This document shows, piece by piece, positions 36,494-50,176 of a DNA stretch of 64,000 bases. Each line of letters opens with the position of its first letter. Positions within the stretch are counted from its first letter, which is position 1. Both the position numbers and the translations under genes were made by a program. The notes under the pieces were generated by a model. The model did not search any database. It had not been told where the DNA came from and saw only the letters and a list, made by a program, of their open reading frames with translations. This stretch comes from Pezicula radicicola (taxonomy: Eukaryota > Ascomycota > Leotiomycetes > Helotiales > Dermateaceae): the NCBI GenBank assembly GCA_003008705.1, contig PDUO01000021.1, positions 994,766 to 1,058,765 on the forward strand, given 5' to 3'.

Positions 36494-36901
36494 GATCTAT
36501 ACCTAGTAGGACTTTTAGATATATTAGACTATCTACTAAACTCTTTAAAAGTAGACTTAAATTAGTAAATAATTAATCTAAATATACTTATAAGAGATCT
36601 ATACCTAGTAGGACTTTTAGATATATTAGACTATCTACTAAACTCTTTAGAAGTAGACTTAAATTAATAAATAATTAACTTAAATATATTCTTAATAGAT
36701 CTATATCTAGTAGAGCTTTTAAATATATTAGACTATTTACTAAACTCTTTAGAAGTAGACTTAAATTAGTAAATAATTAATCTAAATATATTCTTAATAG
36801 ATCTATACCTAGTAGAACTTTTAGATATATTAAACTATCTATTAAACTCTTTAGAATTAGACTTAAATTAATAAATAATTAATCTAAATATAAGTAGCTT
36901 A
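36494..36901. repeat. Tandem array, four copies of a 102 bp (34-codon) unit
   Basis: Units start at 36494, 36596, 36698 and 36800 (GATCTATAYCTAGTAGRRCT), exactly 102 bp apart. Because 102 is divisible by three, the array keeps one frame on either strand. On the plus strand each unit reads DLYLVGLLDILDYLLNSL then acidic VDLN and stops; on the minus strand it reads as a basic/serine-rich repeat ending SKSPTRYRS with TAG at presumed Trp positions. Differences between units are mostly transitions, so amplification preceded RIP. It probably derives from a repeated protein segment. Confidence 0.8.
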
Positions 36902-39900
36902 AATATAGTAAATAGACTATTATAAGTTCTTAGTATAGAGATTAGAAATATAATAAATTTACTTAGTTTAGATAATATCTAATATAAGACTTTTATATAT
37001 ATTAAGATTATAGTCTAATAGAATCTATAATAAAGGTTTATTAATATTAGATACTATTAATATTTACTTTATTAAAAATACTTATAGATTAGATACTAAT
37101 ATAAAATAAGATATCTTATCCTCCTCTATATAAATAATATATAATAGAATTAGAATTATAAAAATATATAACTAAACTACTTTTAATCTCTTTACTACTA
37201 CTATTACTAATTTTAGATAGTTTAAGTATATCTAGTACTAGTATTCTAATAATACTACTAGTACTAATAGAGCTTAAGTATCTCAATAGATCTAATAAGA
37301 TATCCAAGTATACTATAGGTCCTATCTATTTAATATTCCCTTTTGAATTACTATTTATAATAACTCTGAGAGTATCTAAAGGTAATAGATTAATATTCTA
37401 TAGTAGCTAGTTAGTATTATCTTATATTAACTTTATATAAAGTATACCTTCTTAAATCCTTAAGTAGCTTTAAGTATCTTAGATATCTATTTTAATCCTA
37501 CTAAGGTTCCCTTCCCTACTTCTAACTTCTCTTTAACCTATAGCTAGTTAATCTCCTTTTTAAGGCTTGATTAAGTAGAGTTTATAATAGTTCCTACTAC
37601 CCCTAGACTAGATACTATTATCTCTATTATTACTTATTATTTTAAAGCTATAGAATACTCTTTCTAATATTTATCTATAGGGTATTATTAACTTCTTAGG
37701 GTTTTAAGGATCTCTAGCTTATTTATTAATAATAGTAAGATTTAATATATTAGTATAAATAAGATAGTTATAAATAATAGACCTAGATATAAACTAGTAT
37801 TCAAGGGTGTTTTTTATTAGTATATATAATTCTAATAAAGATAGTTTAATTTATATTTATTTTATAATAATAGTATTATTATAATCTAATTATATAACTT
37901 ATTTAATAACTATTTTATTTAATAAGACTATAATCCTCTTATAAAAAATATATTATCTTAGTATATTATATAATTATTTTATTAATATAGTAGACTTTAG
38001 AGACCTTATTTATTAATATAACTATAATAGAGTAGGTATTATAGATAAGTAGAAAAAAGCCCTCTTATAAAGATAAGTAACTATAGCTAGTAGTAAGTAT
38101 ATCTCTTAGCCTAGTTTATTTATTAAAGGTATTAAAAGCTACTAGAAAGAAAAGGCCTAGACCTTAGTAATAGTTGAATACCTCTTAAGAGGTATCCTCT
38201 GATAACCTACTATTATTATCTAGTTTAGATATTACTAAACTATAGTAGAGTAAATTAACTCTATATCCTAAACTATATATAGTATAAAATATATATACTT
38301 TTTAAGAGAGAAGTATAATAGATATATACTATAGATATACTAAAGAGTCTTAGTATATATATACTAGGATATAGAGTTAATTTACTCTACTATACTACTC
38401 TAGACTACTAGTATACCTCTATAAAGAAGTAAAAATAGTTATAACTATTAGAACCTAGTATAACTAAAGACTTAATTAGGATTACTTCTATAGATAATAT
38501 ATAGTATCTACTAAAGTAACTTAACTATTATATTACTTAGAGTAAGTCTAAAAATAATTAATAAAACTTCTTATAGTTAACTATATTACTTCTAGTTAGT
38601 TATAGTAACTAGTGAAATAATAGATAGATTAACTCTTTATATACTAGTTATTATCTTATTAGGATTTTAATTAAGTATAAAGATATATAGTATTAAAAAC
38701 TATCTATATTTTAGACTTTAAAAAAAAGCTAAAAATATCTAATTATATTATAATAACCTAGTATAATACTATAATTTTATAAATACCTATTATAAGTTTA
38801 GAAAAGAAGTTATAAATATTAGAAAATTAAATTAAGAGTTAATTATAAAAGTATAATCTAATACCTCTAAAACTATTAATACTATATACCTTTATACTAG
38901 TATACTTTTATATATTAAAATTTAAGCTAATTACCCTAATTAAGCTTAGTATTACTATTTATAGTTAGATTATTAATTATATAATTTTACTTAAACTATA
39001 GTACCTTATAAAAAGTTATAGATATTCGCGCTAGACTATATAGTTAATTAATTACTCTTTCTTCTACTCTATCTATCTCTACTTCTACCTTTAGTAAGTC
39101 TATAGTATCTCCCTATAATTCTTTACTATACTTATATTTTTAAAGTTATAAGGATATTTTTAATACTTATTAGTTACTCTAGTTATAAGTATATTTATTA
39201 AAAGTTACTCTAGTATTATTCTATAAAACTAGAGTTTAATATCTATCTTATATTATAAGTTTAAAAATTATTTTTAATCTTATAATTCTTATTAAAATTA
39301 TAACTAATTAAATAAAAAATAATTTTAACTATAATAATAAACTCTTTATTCTAAAGCTTATTTTCTAGTTAATTTTTAATCTCTTATAGAAGTTTAAAAA
39401 TAAGTTTAATAATAATCCTTATCTCTGAATCTATATAGATAATAATAAAAAGGAAAATATTCTTATTTATAAGTACTTTAAGAGTAATTTACTTTCATTA
39501 GTAGAGAATTATCTAGCCCTTCTAATAGAGATAAGAAAGATAATTCTAAAAGAGGTTAGACTAGGATTAAATAATATTTATATAAAGTATTAGATATACT
39601 TAGATATAATACTATTAAGATTTAATTACTATTACTTATAACTCTTTATTAATCTATCCTTCTCTAAATATAAAGCTTAATAATATCTTTCTTAATTAGT
39701 CTATAGACGAGAAGGATTAATTCTACTTAGAAAAGGTAATATTAGATAATATAGACTATACTTTGAAACTAGAAGACTAAAAGCTCCTAAACTAAAGAAT
39801 AGAGAACATTATATAGTATAGCCCGGAAGGGTAACTAGGGAAGAGTATTAGTAAACCTTTAGAGATATTCTCTTTTATACTTCTAGTAAGTTAACTTTTA

Positions 39901-42900
39901 GTTTAGCTAGACTAATCTTATTAATTATAACTCCTAGTATCTCTATATAATTATAGGTATATAATGTTTTTATTTAGACTTTAAGAAACTTAATATTAAA
40001 CCTAAACTAGTAATTTTATTTAAGTTACTTTCGATCTTTAATCTATTACTAGATATACTTATAAAGTATATTAATAATAAGAAAGTAGGAGTACTCTTAT
40101 AGAGTCTATAGTAGATTATAATAGAAGATAAATTAAATAAAACTTTTAAGTAATAGTCTAAGGAGATATTTCCTAACCTTAATAATAAGATAAAGAGGTT
40201 AATATTAAGGATAATAAATCTTAATCTAGTAAAAAGAGTATTAATATTAGATATTATAATAGATCCTTATTAGAACTAAGTTAAGGAGTTCCTATAGTAT
40301 TAATAGGATTATAAATAAGTAAGATAATAATCTAGATTAGTTAATAGATATATAATATTAGAGTAGACTAAGAATATATTAAATAGAACTTAGTTTATTT
40401 TTAACTACTATTATTTAAGTAATAATAATAACTTCCTTATTAATCTATATAATATATTTAATAGCTTATTAAACAATAGTAAAAAAGTATATTTATTATT
40501 ACTAAAAGCTTTATCTTGAATTTTTCTAACCTCTTACTATATATAAGACCTCCTAGTTAGTAGAGTATATTAGAATATAATAATAGAAGTTTTATAATAG
40601 TTAAAACTTATATATATAATATTAGTATTATAATTAGAGTTATCTTTATAAGATACTATAGTATATTAATAGAGAAGTCTAATATATAAGGTAAGTAGTA
40701 TCTTAGAGTAATAAGTTCTTATAGTAGTATATTATAGGATTTAATAAAAAAGCTTTAACTCTTTTATCTTAATATTCTTATATAATAGATCTCTCTACTA
40801 ATCCCTTACTATATTTAGGAGTAGGTTTATATTCTCTCTATTACTATATTATAAAGAGATAAATAAAAGTCTAAGTTCTAATTCTATTATTTCTTCTATA
40901 TCCTTCCTATATAAAAAGAGTATACTACTTCTAAATATATTATACCTCTATACCCTTCTACTCCTTTATAGCTTAATACCTTAGACTTAAGGATAGATAT
41001 ACTTAATTAAAATATACTTACTATCTTTATCCTTAAAGATAGTAGTAAAGTAACTTTTATTATTACTTAAGCTTAGATACTTCTTTTTACTAAGCTTTAT
41101 ATTAGTATTTAATCGTCTAGACCTAATATAAGAGAGTAAGTTACTTATACTAAGATAGTAGTTATAGTACTAGTAGAGATATTAGCCTTCTTTATAGCTT
41201 TACTGAAATTATCCTATATACTACTACTTAGATAGATATAATCCTAAGTCTTAGTCTTAGTAGTATACTTAATTATAATATTCTTATTATAGTTAGTAAC
41301 TATCTTAATTACTTAGTTAGAAATAATTTTATTAATAGATATCTTACTTAAGGGATAGAGAGTTATATAAAGAAGTAATAAATTATTTAGAGTATTTCTC
41401 TTCTTAAATAAACTCTTTAATATTTAGAAGTTTATTAACTAAAACCATTATCTAAGCTAGGAATATAGACCTTAATAAATAGATTCTAAGGTATTTCTAC
41501 TTACTTTAGATAAAATTAGTTTAGTTTTAAATAGTAGATATTAAAGGAGAAGTATTTTAACTAAGTAAAGAATCCTATATAAAGAGTATTTATATTAGCT
41601 ATAAACTAGAAAGTATTATAAATATACTAACTTTATAATTAGTAGATAAAGGATAATAAATCTAAAGGTATTTATATATAGTATATATTAGAAGTAGAGG
41701 TAGTTGATTTAGAAGATATAGTTATAATATAGTAATAATTTAAAATAAAGTTAAAGAGGTATAGACCTTTTATAGATATAACTATTATTAAAAAGCCTAT
41801 AGATAGAATTTTCTTTAAGGAAAAATAAAATAAGTTCAAGGTCTAATATAGGTACTCTTATTAGTAGGCTATAGAATAGATTACTAATTAATAATATAAT
41901 CTAATATTTAAATATATAATAAACTAATCCTTAGTCTAAAATAACTAACTATTCTAGATACTTAGAATATATTTCTTATAGTCTTATTATATAAAGTATA
42001 TTATATAGTTATAAGTACTTACTAGCTAGTCTAGTCCTTATTGATCTAGAAGTAGTTTAACTTTATTATACTATAGTATATAAGTATCTGAATTTATACT
42101 ATATCTTATTAGAGTATAGAGATTATTCTAATAACTTTAAGATAGTAAAGTTAAATAATAGATACTTACTCTTCTATTGATATTATAACCTTTATAGAGA
42201 AAGAATAAGTTTATAATAACTACTAGTTATAGAAGTACTAAGTAGTTATAATTTATATTAGTTAGATAACTTTATATTATAATTACTAAGGAGGTAAACT
42301 ATATAGTAATAGTAGTTAATAGAATTTAAGATACTTTTACTAACCTTCGGTATATTATAAAAGTATTAGTTAAATATCTATAGCTAGGAAATTCAATTAC
42401 TAATAGATATTTTAATAATAAATAAAGAAGATTAAAGGTCCTAAAAGGCTTTATTTATACTATAATTATAAGTAGTAATTTCTTAGATTTAATAAACCAA
42501 GTACTTAAACTAATAATTATAAGATAAAGGGATAAGATTTATAAGTTATTAGTAAAATAATTATTAAATTTATATATTATTAAACTAAAATAGAATTCCT
42601 AGAACTATATATACTATATTTATTTATAAGTATATAGATAATATTACTATATCTAAGATCTTTTATAGGCTTAATTAAGGTTATACTAAGGTAGGAAAAT
42701 CCTAAAGAGCTATTACTAACTTATAAGACTACTTACTTTATTATAGTTACCTTCCTCTTATATTAATTACTATCTATAATTACTCCTAAGTATAATTCTA
42801 TCTACTACTATAACTAGAGCTAGTTATAAGCTATATAGCCTCTAATACTATATATAATTAGATTATAAGATATAATCCCTTTACTAGAGTCTAGTTCCTC

Positions 42901-44350
42901 CTCTTTATTACTTCTATTATTTTTTATTATCTAAGTAAGATTACTTACCTAAGGTCTTATATTAACTCTATTATTAAAGGAGTTAGAGTTCTATTATAGG
43001 ATCTAATAATAATCTTATTTAGTAAAGAGATAGCTTTTAACTATATATTAATTTATAATAATACCTCTTAAATAAACTATAAGTTATTATAACTTAGATT
43101 AATTAAATCTCTAGAATTTTAGTTATAAATAAGAGTTTCTAATATTATTAGATTAGTATACTTCTCTTAAAGAAGCTTTAAACTATATAAGTTATCTTCT
43201 CTAAGTATAACCTTTCCTAGTTAACCTTCTATACTCTCTATAACTAGAAAGTTAATATATAAGTAAAATAATAGATTTATATTTATAAATCTAATATAGT
43301 TAAGAAAGGATTATAAAAGGTTACCTTAGTACTATATTATATCTATAAAAGTAAAATAATTTAAATTATATAGTACTATACTAGTCTTATTATATACCTA
43401 TTAGTTAGTATATAATAATATAAACTATTGAAATAGTCTATCTAGTATAAAAGTCTCTATTACTTAAGAATCTATATCTTAGAAAAGAAAGAGGGGATAT
43501 AATATAATAAGTACTCTTCTATAAATATTATTATAAATATTACTAGATAAGCTAAAAAGCTAATTAGAATTAAGCTTATTAGAATTAAGTTTATTTACTC
43601 TAAGAGCTTATTTACTCTAAGAATACCCTTTCGCTATAATAATACCCTTTCTAATCTCGGGCTTACCTTAGGAGGAGGGTCTAGGGGGGAGAGAATATTA
43701 AGTAATACTATATTTAAAGTATATACCCTCCTTTCTTTAGAATCTATAGTAAGATGAATTATAAGTATAGAATATTCTAAGAGATATATAGAGAGGCTAA
43801 GAAAGCTTATTAACTTCTAATAATTAGATAAATACTAGAGATACTAGATAATTTATAAGAAGAAGTAATAAATATATAAGTAGAGGTTTTTAATTATTAT
43901 ATCTTAGTTAAATATTATAAATAGTATCTAGTTAGATAATATAAGTAATTAAAATAAATATAAAGATTATACTTATAGGTATTTACTTCTTTTAGAAGAT
44001 ATATTAATTAAATAACTAGAATAAAGTAATTAATTATAAACTAAATATATATCTATAGATATAGTTTAACCTTAAAACTATATTAGATTCTCTTTATATA
44101 GAATATATTATATTTATTTATATACTAATTATAATAAGTTAATAGTAGGTACTCTATATAATATCTAAAATCTCTAGTTTCCTAGAAGTATAACTAAAGA
44201 AGAAGTATTAATAATAGACCTTTATCTTTTTATATTTTATATTTAAAGAAGAGAAAAATTAAAAGAGTTTATAAATATAGATAGAAGTATATAATTTTTA
44301 TATACTCTAGTTATAGACTATAAGGTATAAGAAAGAGTACTATCTAATTA

Positions 44351-44751
44351 NNNNNNNNNNNNNNNNNNNNNNNNNNNNNNNNNNNNNNNNNNNNNNNNNN
44401 NNNNNNNNNNNNNNNNNNNNNNNNNNNNNNNNNNNNNNNNNNNNNNNNNNNNNNNNNNNNNNNNNNNNNNNNNNNNNNNNNNNNNNNNNNNNNNNNNNNN
44501 NNNNNNNNNNNNNNNNNNNNNNNNNNNNNNNNNNNNNNNNNNNNNNNNNNNNNNNNNNNNNNNNNNNNNNNNNNNNNNNNNNNNNNNNNNNNNNNNNNNN
44601 NNNNNNNNNNNNNNNNNNNNNNNNNNNNNNNNNNNNNNNNNNNNNNNNNNNNNNNNNNNNNNNNNNNNNNNNNNNNNNNNNNNNNNNNNNNNNNNNNNNN
44701 NNNNNNNNNNNNNNNNNNNNNNNNNNNNNNNNNNNNNNNNNNNNNNNNNNN
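44351..44751. other. Assembly gap (401 N)
   Basis: Run of N within the AT-rich block; contents unknown. The sequence on both sides is RIP-mutated. Confidence 0.99.
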
Positions 44752-47700
44752 AATACTAATATTAATTCAACTCTGAGAATCTAAGTAGACCTAATACTTA
44801 AGACTAAGTAAGTATTATATCTTACTAGTTAGATTATACTAATTAGATAAATAGCTTAGATTTATATTCTCTATATATAATATCTACTACTAGCTTACTA
44901 TCTTTTAATTAAATATATAATACCCTTAAAGAATTAACTACTACTAGAGATAATATAGCTTAAACCTAAACTAATTAAAGTACTCTTCTTATAGTAGTTT
45001 ATATAAATAGTCTTAAATAGAATTCCTTTATTAATTATTTAACTCTTGATATTAATATTAGTATAGTTATTATTTCTTTAGATATTTAGAGTATAATATA
45101 CTATAAAGTAATAAATAATCTTAGAAAAGATATAAATATTACTATTCTCAAGGGTAAGAATATTATATAGTTATTTAAATAACTTAAAGAGATTAATAAG
45201 GAGATAACTTAGAAGTCTATCTTCTTAAAGGGTATAAGATATTTATATTCTCTTTAAGTACTACTAGAGAAATTCAAGCTAGTATTAAACCTAGTAAGTC
45301 TACTAATAAATATTAAATCTACTATAATAATAGTCTTTAGTATAATTAGAAGTATAACTATAATAAGCTTATTTTATAAAAATCTTATATTTTATAATTT
45401 CTATAAGAGTAATTATATTAGAAGTACTAACTTATATCTATATAGATTACTATTAACTTTATAACTACTAATCTTAAGTTTATAAAGTAAATCAAGGAAA
45501 TACTTTAATAAATCTCTTATATTAATAATTATAATATACTTAGTTAGAAAATAAATAAGATTAATATATATAAGGTAATTTATAGTATAATCTTTTAAAA
45601 CCTTTCTAATATTTTATAAGTACTTATATTAGTATATTAAAAACTCCTAGAATTTTATAATATTATATTTAAGATCTTAACTAGGAAAGGAGTAAAACTA
45701 GTAATAAGAATAATTTTAGAAAATAACTAGTTACTAGATATTATCTAAGACTTTTTAAAATATACTAATAATCTCTAAAAACTTATATAAAAAGTAATAT
45801 TAGAGATTATTAAGGATATTAGAATTATTCTTTATAATTATAAAAGTATATTTTTATATTAAAATTTATTAGATATATTCTAATCTAGCCTTAGTTACTA
45901 GATAACTAGATAATAGAAAGATAAGTTAATAAAGTAAATACTATATTAATTTATAGAATCTTTAAACTAATTAAGCTTATAAATTTTTATTAATAGATAC
46001 TAAGTTTATTAGTTAGTATTATACCTTTAATTCCTAGTAGTTAGTAATCCTTAGTAATATAAACTATAGGAAAACTATTATAATAGCTTTTCTTATAGAT
46101 AAGCTAAGGTAATAAAATAAGTATTAATTACTTTAATCTAAGATATACTATTATTATTACTAGGATAATAAGACTAGCTAGACTATCTATATATTCTCTA
46201 CTCTAATTCTATTACTCCTTGAATAACTCTCTAGTCTAAAAGAGATATTCTTTAAATAGTATAAAGAGGTTAGTACTTTTAGAAATATTAAGCTAGTAAT
46301 AAATATTAATAAACTAGAAGAGTTCTTATAAAAAATCCTAAAAATACTTAATTACCTACTTTTTATTATTATTAATAGTTTAAATAAGTATAATAAAATA
46401 TCTTAGAATAGTCTTCTTAAGTTATTAAAAATTTTATTATAAAAGACCCTAGGGCTTAAAGTTATTCTATCTTTCTACCCTTAAGAGAAGATCCTAAAGT
46501 AATTAAATAAAATTACTAAGATTAATCTAGGTTCTAATACTAAGTAGAATAAAGTTATTATTAAGAAGATAGTTAAGATAAAATTATTTAATTTATTAAA
46601 GGATATTAAAGTACTTATTATAGAGATACTATTTTACTTAGTATAAAGAAGTACTATATAGATAAAGATAATAGTTAAACTTATTAAAGTTTATAGAATT
46701 AGAGTATTTAGTCTAATATAAGATTTCTTAAAGAAAATACCACTACCTAGATAACTCTTAGAGTTTTATATTAATTTATTTTTATAATATACTTTAAATA
46801 ACCTAGAAAATTAGAAGCTTACTATTATAGCCTTAGAAGTTCTTACTATTACCTAAAGACCTCTTAGTATACTAGAACTTATCTAGACTATTATATTAGA
46901 TATAACTTAGAAGGGGGTTATTAATATAACTACTCTTACTAAGCTAGTAGATTATTAAAGAGTTATAAGTCTAATTTAACTATTTATTACTTATATTGAT
47001 TTTAGTAATATAAAGAAGTATTAAGTTAGACTTATATACTAGTTAATAAAGGAGTTTATTATAAGGAAATAGATCTTAAATTAACCTAGTCTATAAGGTC
47101 TAGCTATCTTAATAGCTATAGATCAAGGGCTTATTTATTAATATACTAGGAGTCTAGAGGTAGATATCTTAGATATCTATATTAGATATCTTTTATTAGA
47201 TAACTTTAACTATACTAATATATTTTCTAAAGAGTAAGTAGTAATTAAAGAGTTACTCTAAGAATTTAATTTATTTAATATTAATAAGGAGCTAATTAAC
47301 TATAATCCTTATTATATATAGGAAGCTTAGGAAGAAAATATAATCTATTATAATCTAACTAACTATAGCTTTAGTAAGCTCTTCGTCTATACTTCTTATT
47401 ATTAACTTAAGTACTTTAGTACTATTATAGTTAAACCTCTCCTAGGCCTAGGGAATATAGAGAATCTATACTAAGTAGGTTTAACTCAACTATAGAATTA
47501 GATTAAATAATACTATTATCTAGAGTATATAATTAAGCCTAGATTCTTATTTAATAGTAGTCTATATAATCCCCTTAGTATTACTTTACTCTATAACTTA
47601 GAAGTAATACTATAGGATATACTTAAGAGCTTAGACTTCAATAAGGATAAGTTCCTCTCTAATCTAGTTATAGGGGCTACTAACTAAATTCTCTAGTAGG

Positions 47701-50025
47701 GTAATTTATCTAGACTTAGGATACTCTTTTTAGAGAGTAATATTAGTTATTAACTTTAGAACCTTAGGTTTTTTTAACTTATTATAAAATAATAGTCTAT
47801 TTCTAATATATATTACTAAGACTAGGATATAGTATTTAACCTTATTAATAATATATTAGATATATTAGTTAAGGAGTAATAGAGTAATAAGCTCTTATAT
47901 ATAACTACTAGTATAGACTATATACTAATAATCTAGTAGTTAATAGATAAAGCTTAGTATAAGATAGAGCTTAAGACTAAATTATTATATAGATCTCTAT
48001 ATAAGTTATAAACTATATCCTTTAGTAAGCTAGTATATTAATTAATTAGAGAGATTATCTTAGGAAACTATATTAATATTATAAAATACTTATTAAAGTA
48101 ATAGAGTATTGAAGTATACCTTTAATACTATAACTTATATAATAAGAATATTCTATATCTAGTATCTAGACTCTATAATTCTACTATATTTCAACTTTTA
48201 ATTCCTTATTTCAAGGAAGATATATACTAGATAGATAATTAGAAAGAAATAGTCTTACTATAAATTATTAAGTACTCTTTAGCTTTAGAGAACTAGTATA
48301 GATTAATATAGATACTACTATTAGAAGGTAGTACTAATAGAGATAACTATTCCGGGGATAAGTAGTAAGACCCTTTATAGATAGCTATATAACTTAGTAA
48401 TTTAGATATATACTCTCTCTTAATCTATATTAATAAAATAAATCTACTCTTAGTCTTAAGATATAATAATAATAGATAGATAGTTTTAAAGGAAGAGACT
48501 TCTAAGAATAAGTAGAATATATTTATTATATTATAATTACTATATATATATACTAATATAGGATTAACCTTAAGTCCTAACTACTATCCTAGGAGTAAAT
48601 TATAGATACTTTATCTTAAAATAATCTAACTATAGTAAGAGTATACTAGTAATCTATTAATAATAGATAGTAGATTATTTATAAGAGCCCTTTAATTAAA
48701 ATATAATTAACTAAAGTAAATATAAGTATTATCTTATATATACTTACTAAGTATAAAGATAATTTAAAAAAGTAATTAATATTAATAAATATAATTAAGT
48801 TATATATTTATATTAAGTACTTATATAGAGATTAATACTATAAATAATAAAAACCTTATATATCTTAATATATAATTAAATATATATAACTTATTTATTT
48901 ATTTATTAGAATCTATTTATCTATTAGTATAATATAATACTCTTTAGAATAAAAATAAAGAATTAAGTAAAATACCTTATAATACTAAAGTATAGTCCTT
49001 ACCTACTAGAGCTAAGGAATTTTATTCTAGTAGACTATATACTATAAGATTAGTTATATATAATAATTAGTTAAGATATTATAAGTATAACTATTAAGTA
49101 TTACTTAGTCCTATTTATATAAATACTATTATCTATAAATTATATACTATTATATAAGGTATATCTTTATATTAGACTTATATTTAACTTTATTTAATTT
49201 ATAAGATTTAAATTAATTTACTCTATTCTATAACTAAGGTTATATAAGTCTTATATATTATAAATTACTTATTTTATATAGTATTTAAAATAAATTTAAT
49301 ACTACTTATTTAGTATATATAGTTTATAACTTAATCTTATATTTAAAGGGTAAGTATTTATAATTTACTTATTATATATATATATAATTTCTATAAAATC
49401 AAAGTTTAATAGATATATTATTTACCTTTACTAATCTAGATTTTATCTATCTAGGAACTTTATCTATTAAGGTATTACTCTCTACTTATAATTAGTATAG
49501 TCTCTCTTTAAAGTATACTTCTAAACTTAAGTATTAATATCTTATAAAAGTATAATATTTAGGATAGGATATAAAAGTATCTAATATAGGCTTAGTATAA
49601 GTTATACCTTTAATATAAAGGGTTAACTTACTATATCCTCTTTATATAGTAGCTAGTCTAGTCTATTAATAGATATATAGATTAAATAATATTTATTTTA
49701 GTAGATAAATAATACTACCTCTATATTAGAAAATTTCCTAAACTTATATACCTTAATAATAATAGTCTTCTTTCTCCTTCTTATATTCTTACTTTACTTT
49801 CTTTAAGTTTTATTATATATAATAAAATAAGATAATAGAATTATTATACTATATAAAAGAGAATTATATACTTACTATATAAGAGAATAGTTATTCTAGA
49901 AGTCTTTATATTAGATATAACTTAGAATATATAAAAGAATTAAAGTCTATACTATTATTTTAAGAAGGTTTATCTTATTTAGTAGTTTAATAGAGAATAG
50001 TTCTTTAAAGCTATATCCTAATTTA

Positions 50026-50176
50026 AAGAGGTACTTTCTTTTTTACTAGTATCTTTTTCTAGAGGTATCTATAAAATTAAAGATATCTTTTTCTTTATAG
50101 ATACCTTTTTAAAAAGGTACTTATAGAATAAAAGGTACTTTATTCTTAGTAGGTATCTCTTTAAAAAGGTATCTTT
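50026..50176. repeat. Cluster of AGGTAYCTTT repeats with an 18 bp palindrome
   Basis: About eight copies of AGGTACTTT or AGGTATCTTT in both orientations lie within 150 bp, including the perfect palindrome TACCTTTTTAAAAAGGTA at 50102-50119. Function unknown; a degenerate satellite or a foldback terminus are possibilities. Confidence 0.6.

Noticed and set aside
36494..36901. CRISPR array
   Set aside because: Units are contiguous 102 bp copies with no spacers, in eukaryotic transposon DNA.
37116..37307. 63-codon minus-strand frame
   Set aside because: A chance frame in RIP-mutated DNA with biased Ile/Leu/Ser composition and no motif.
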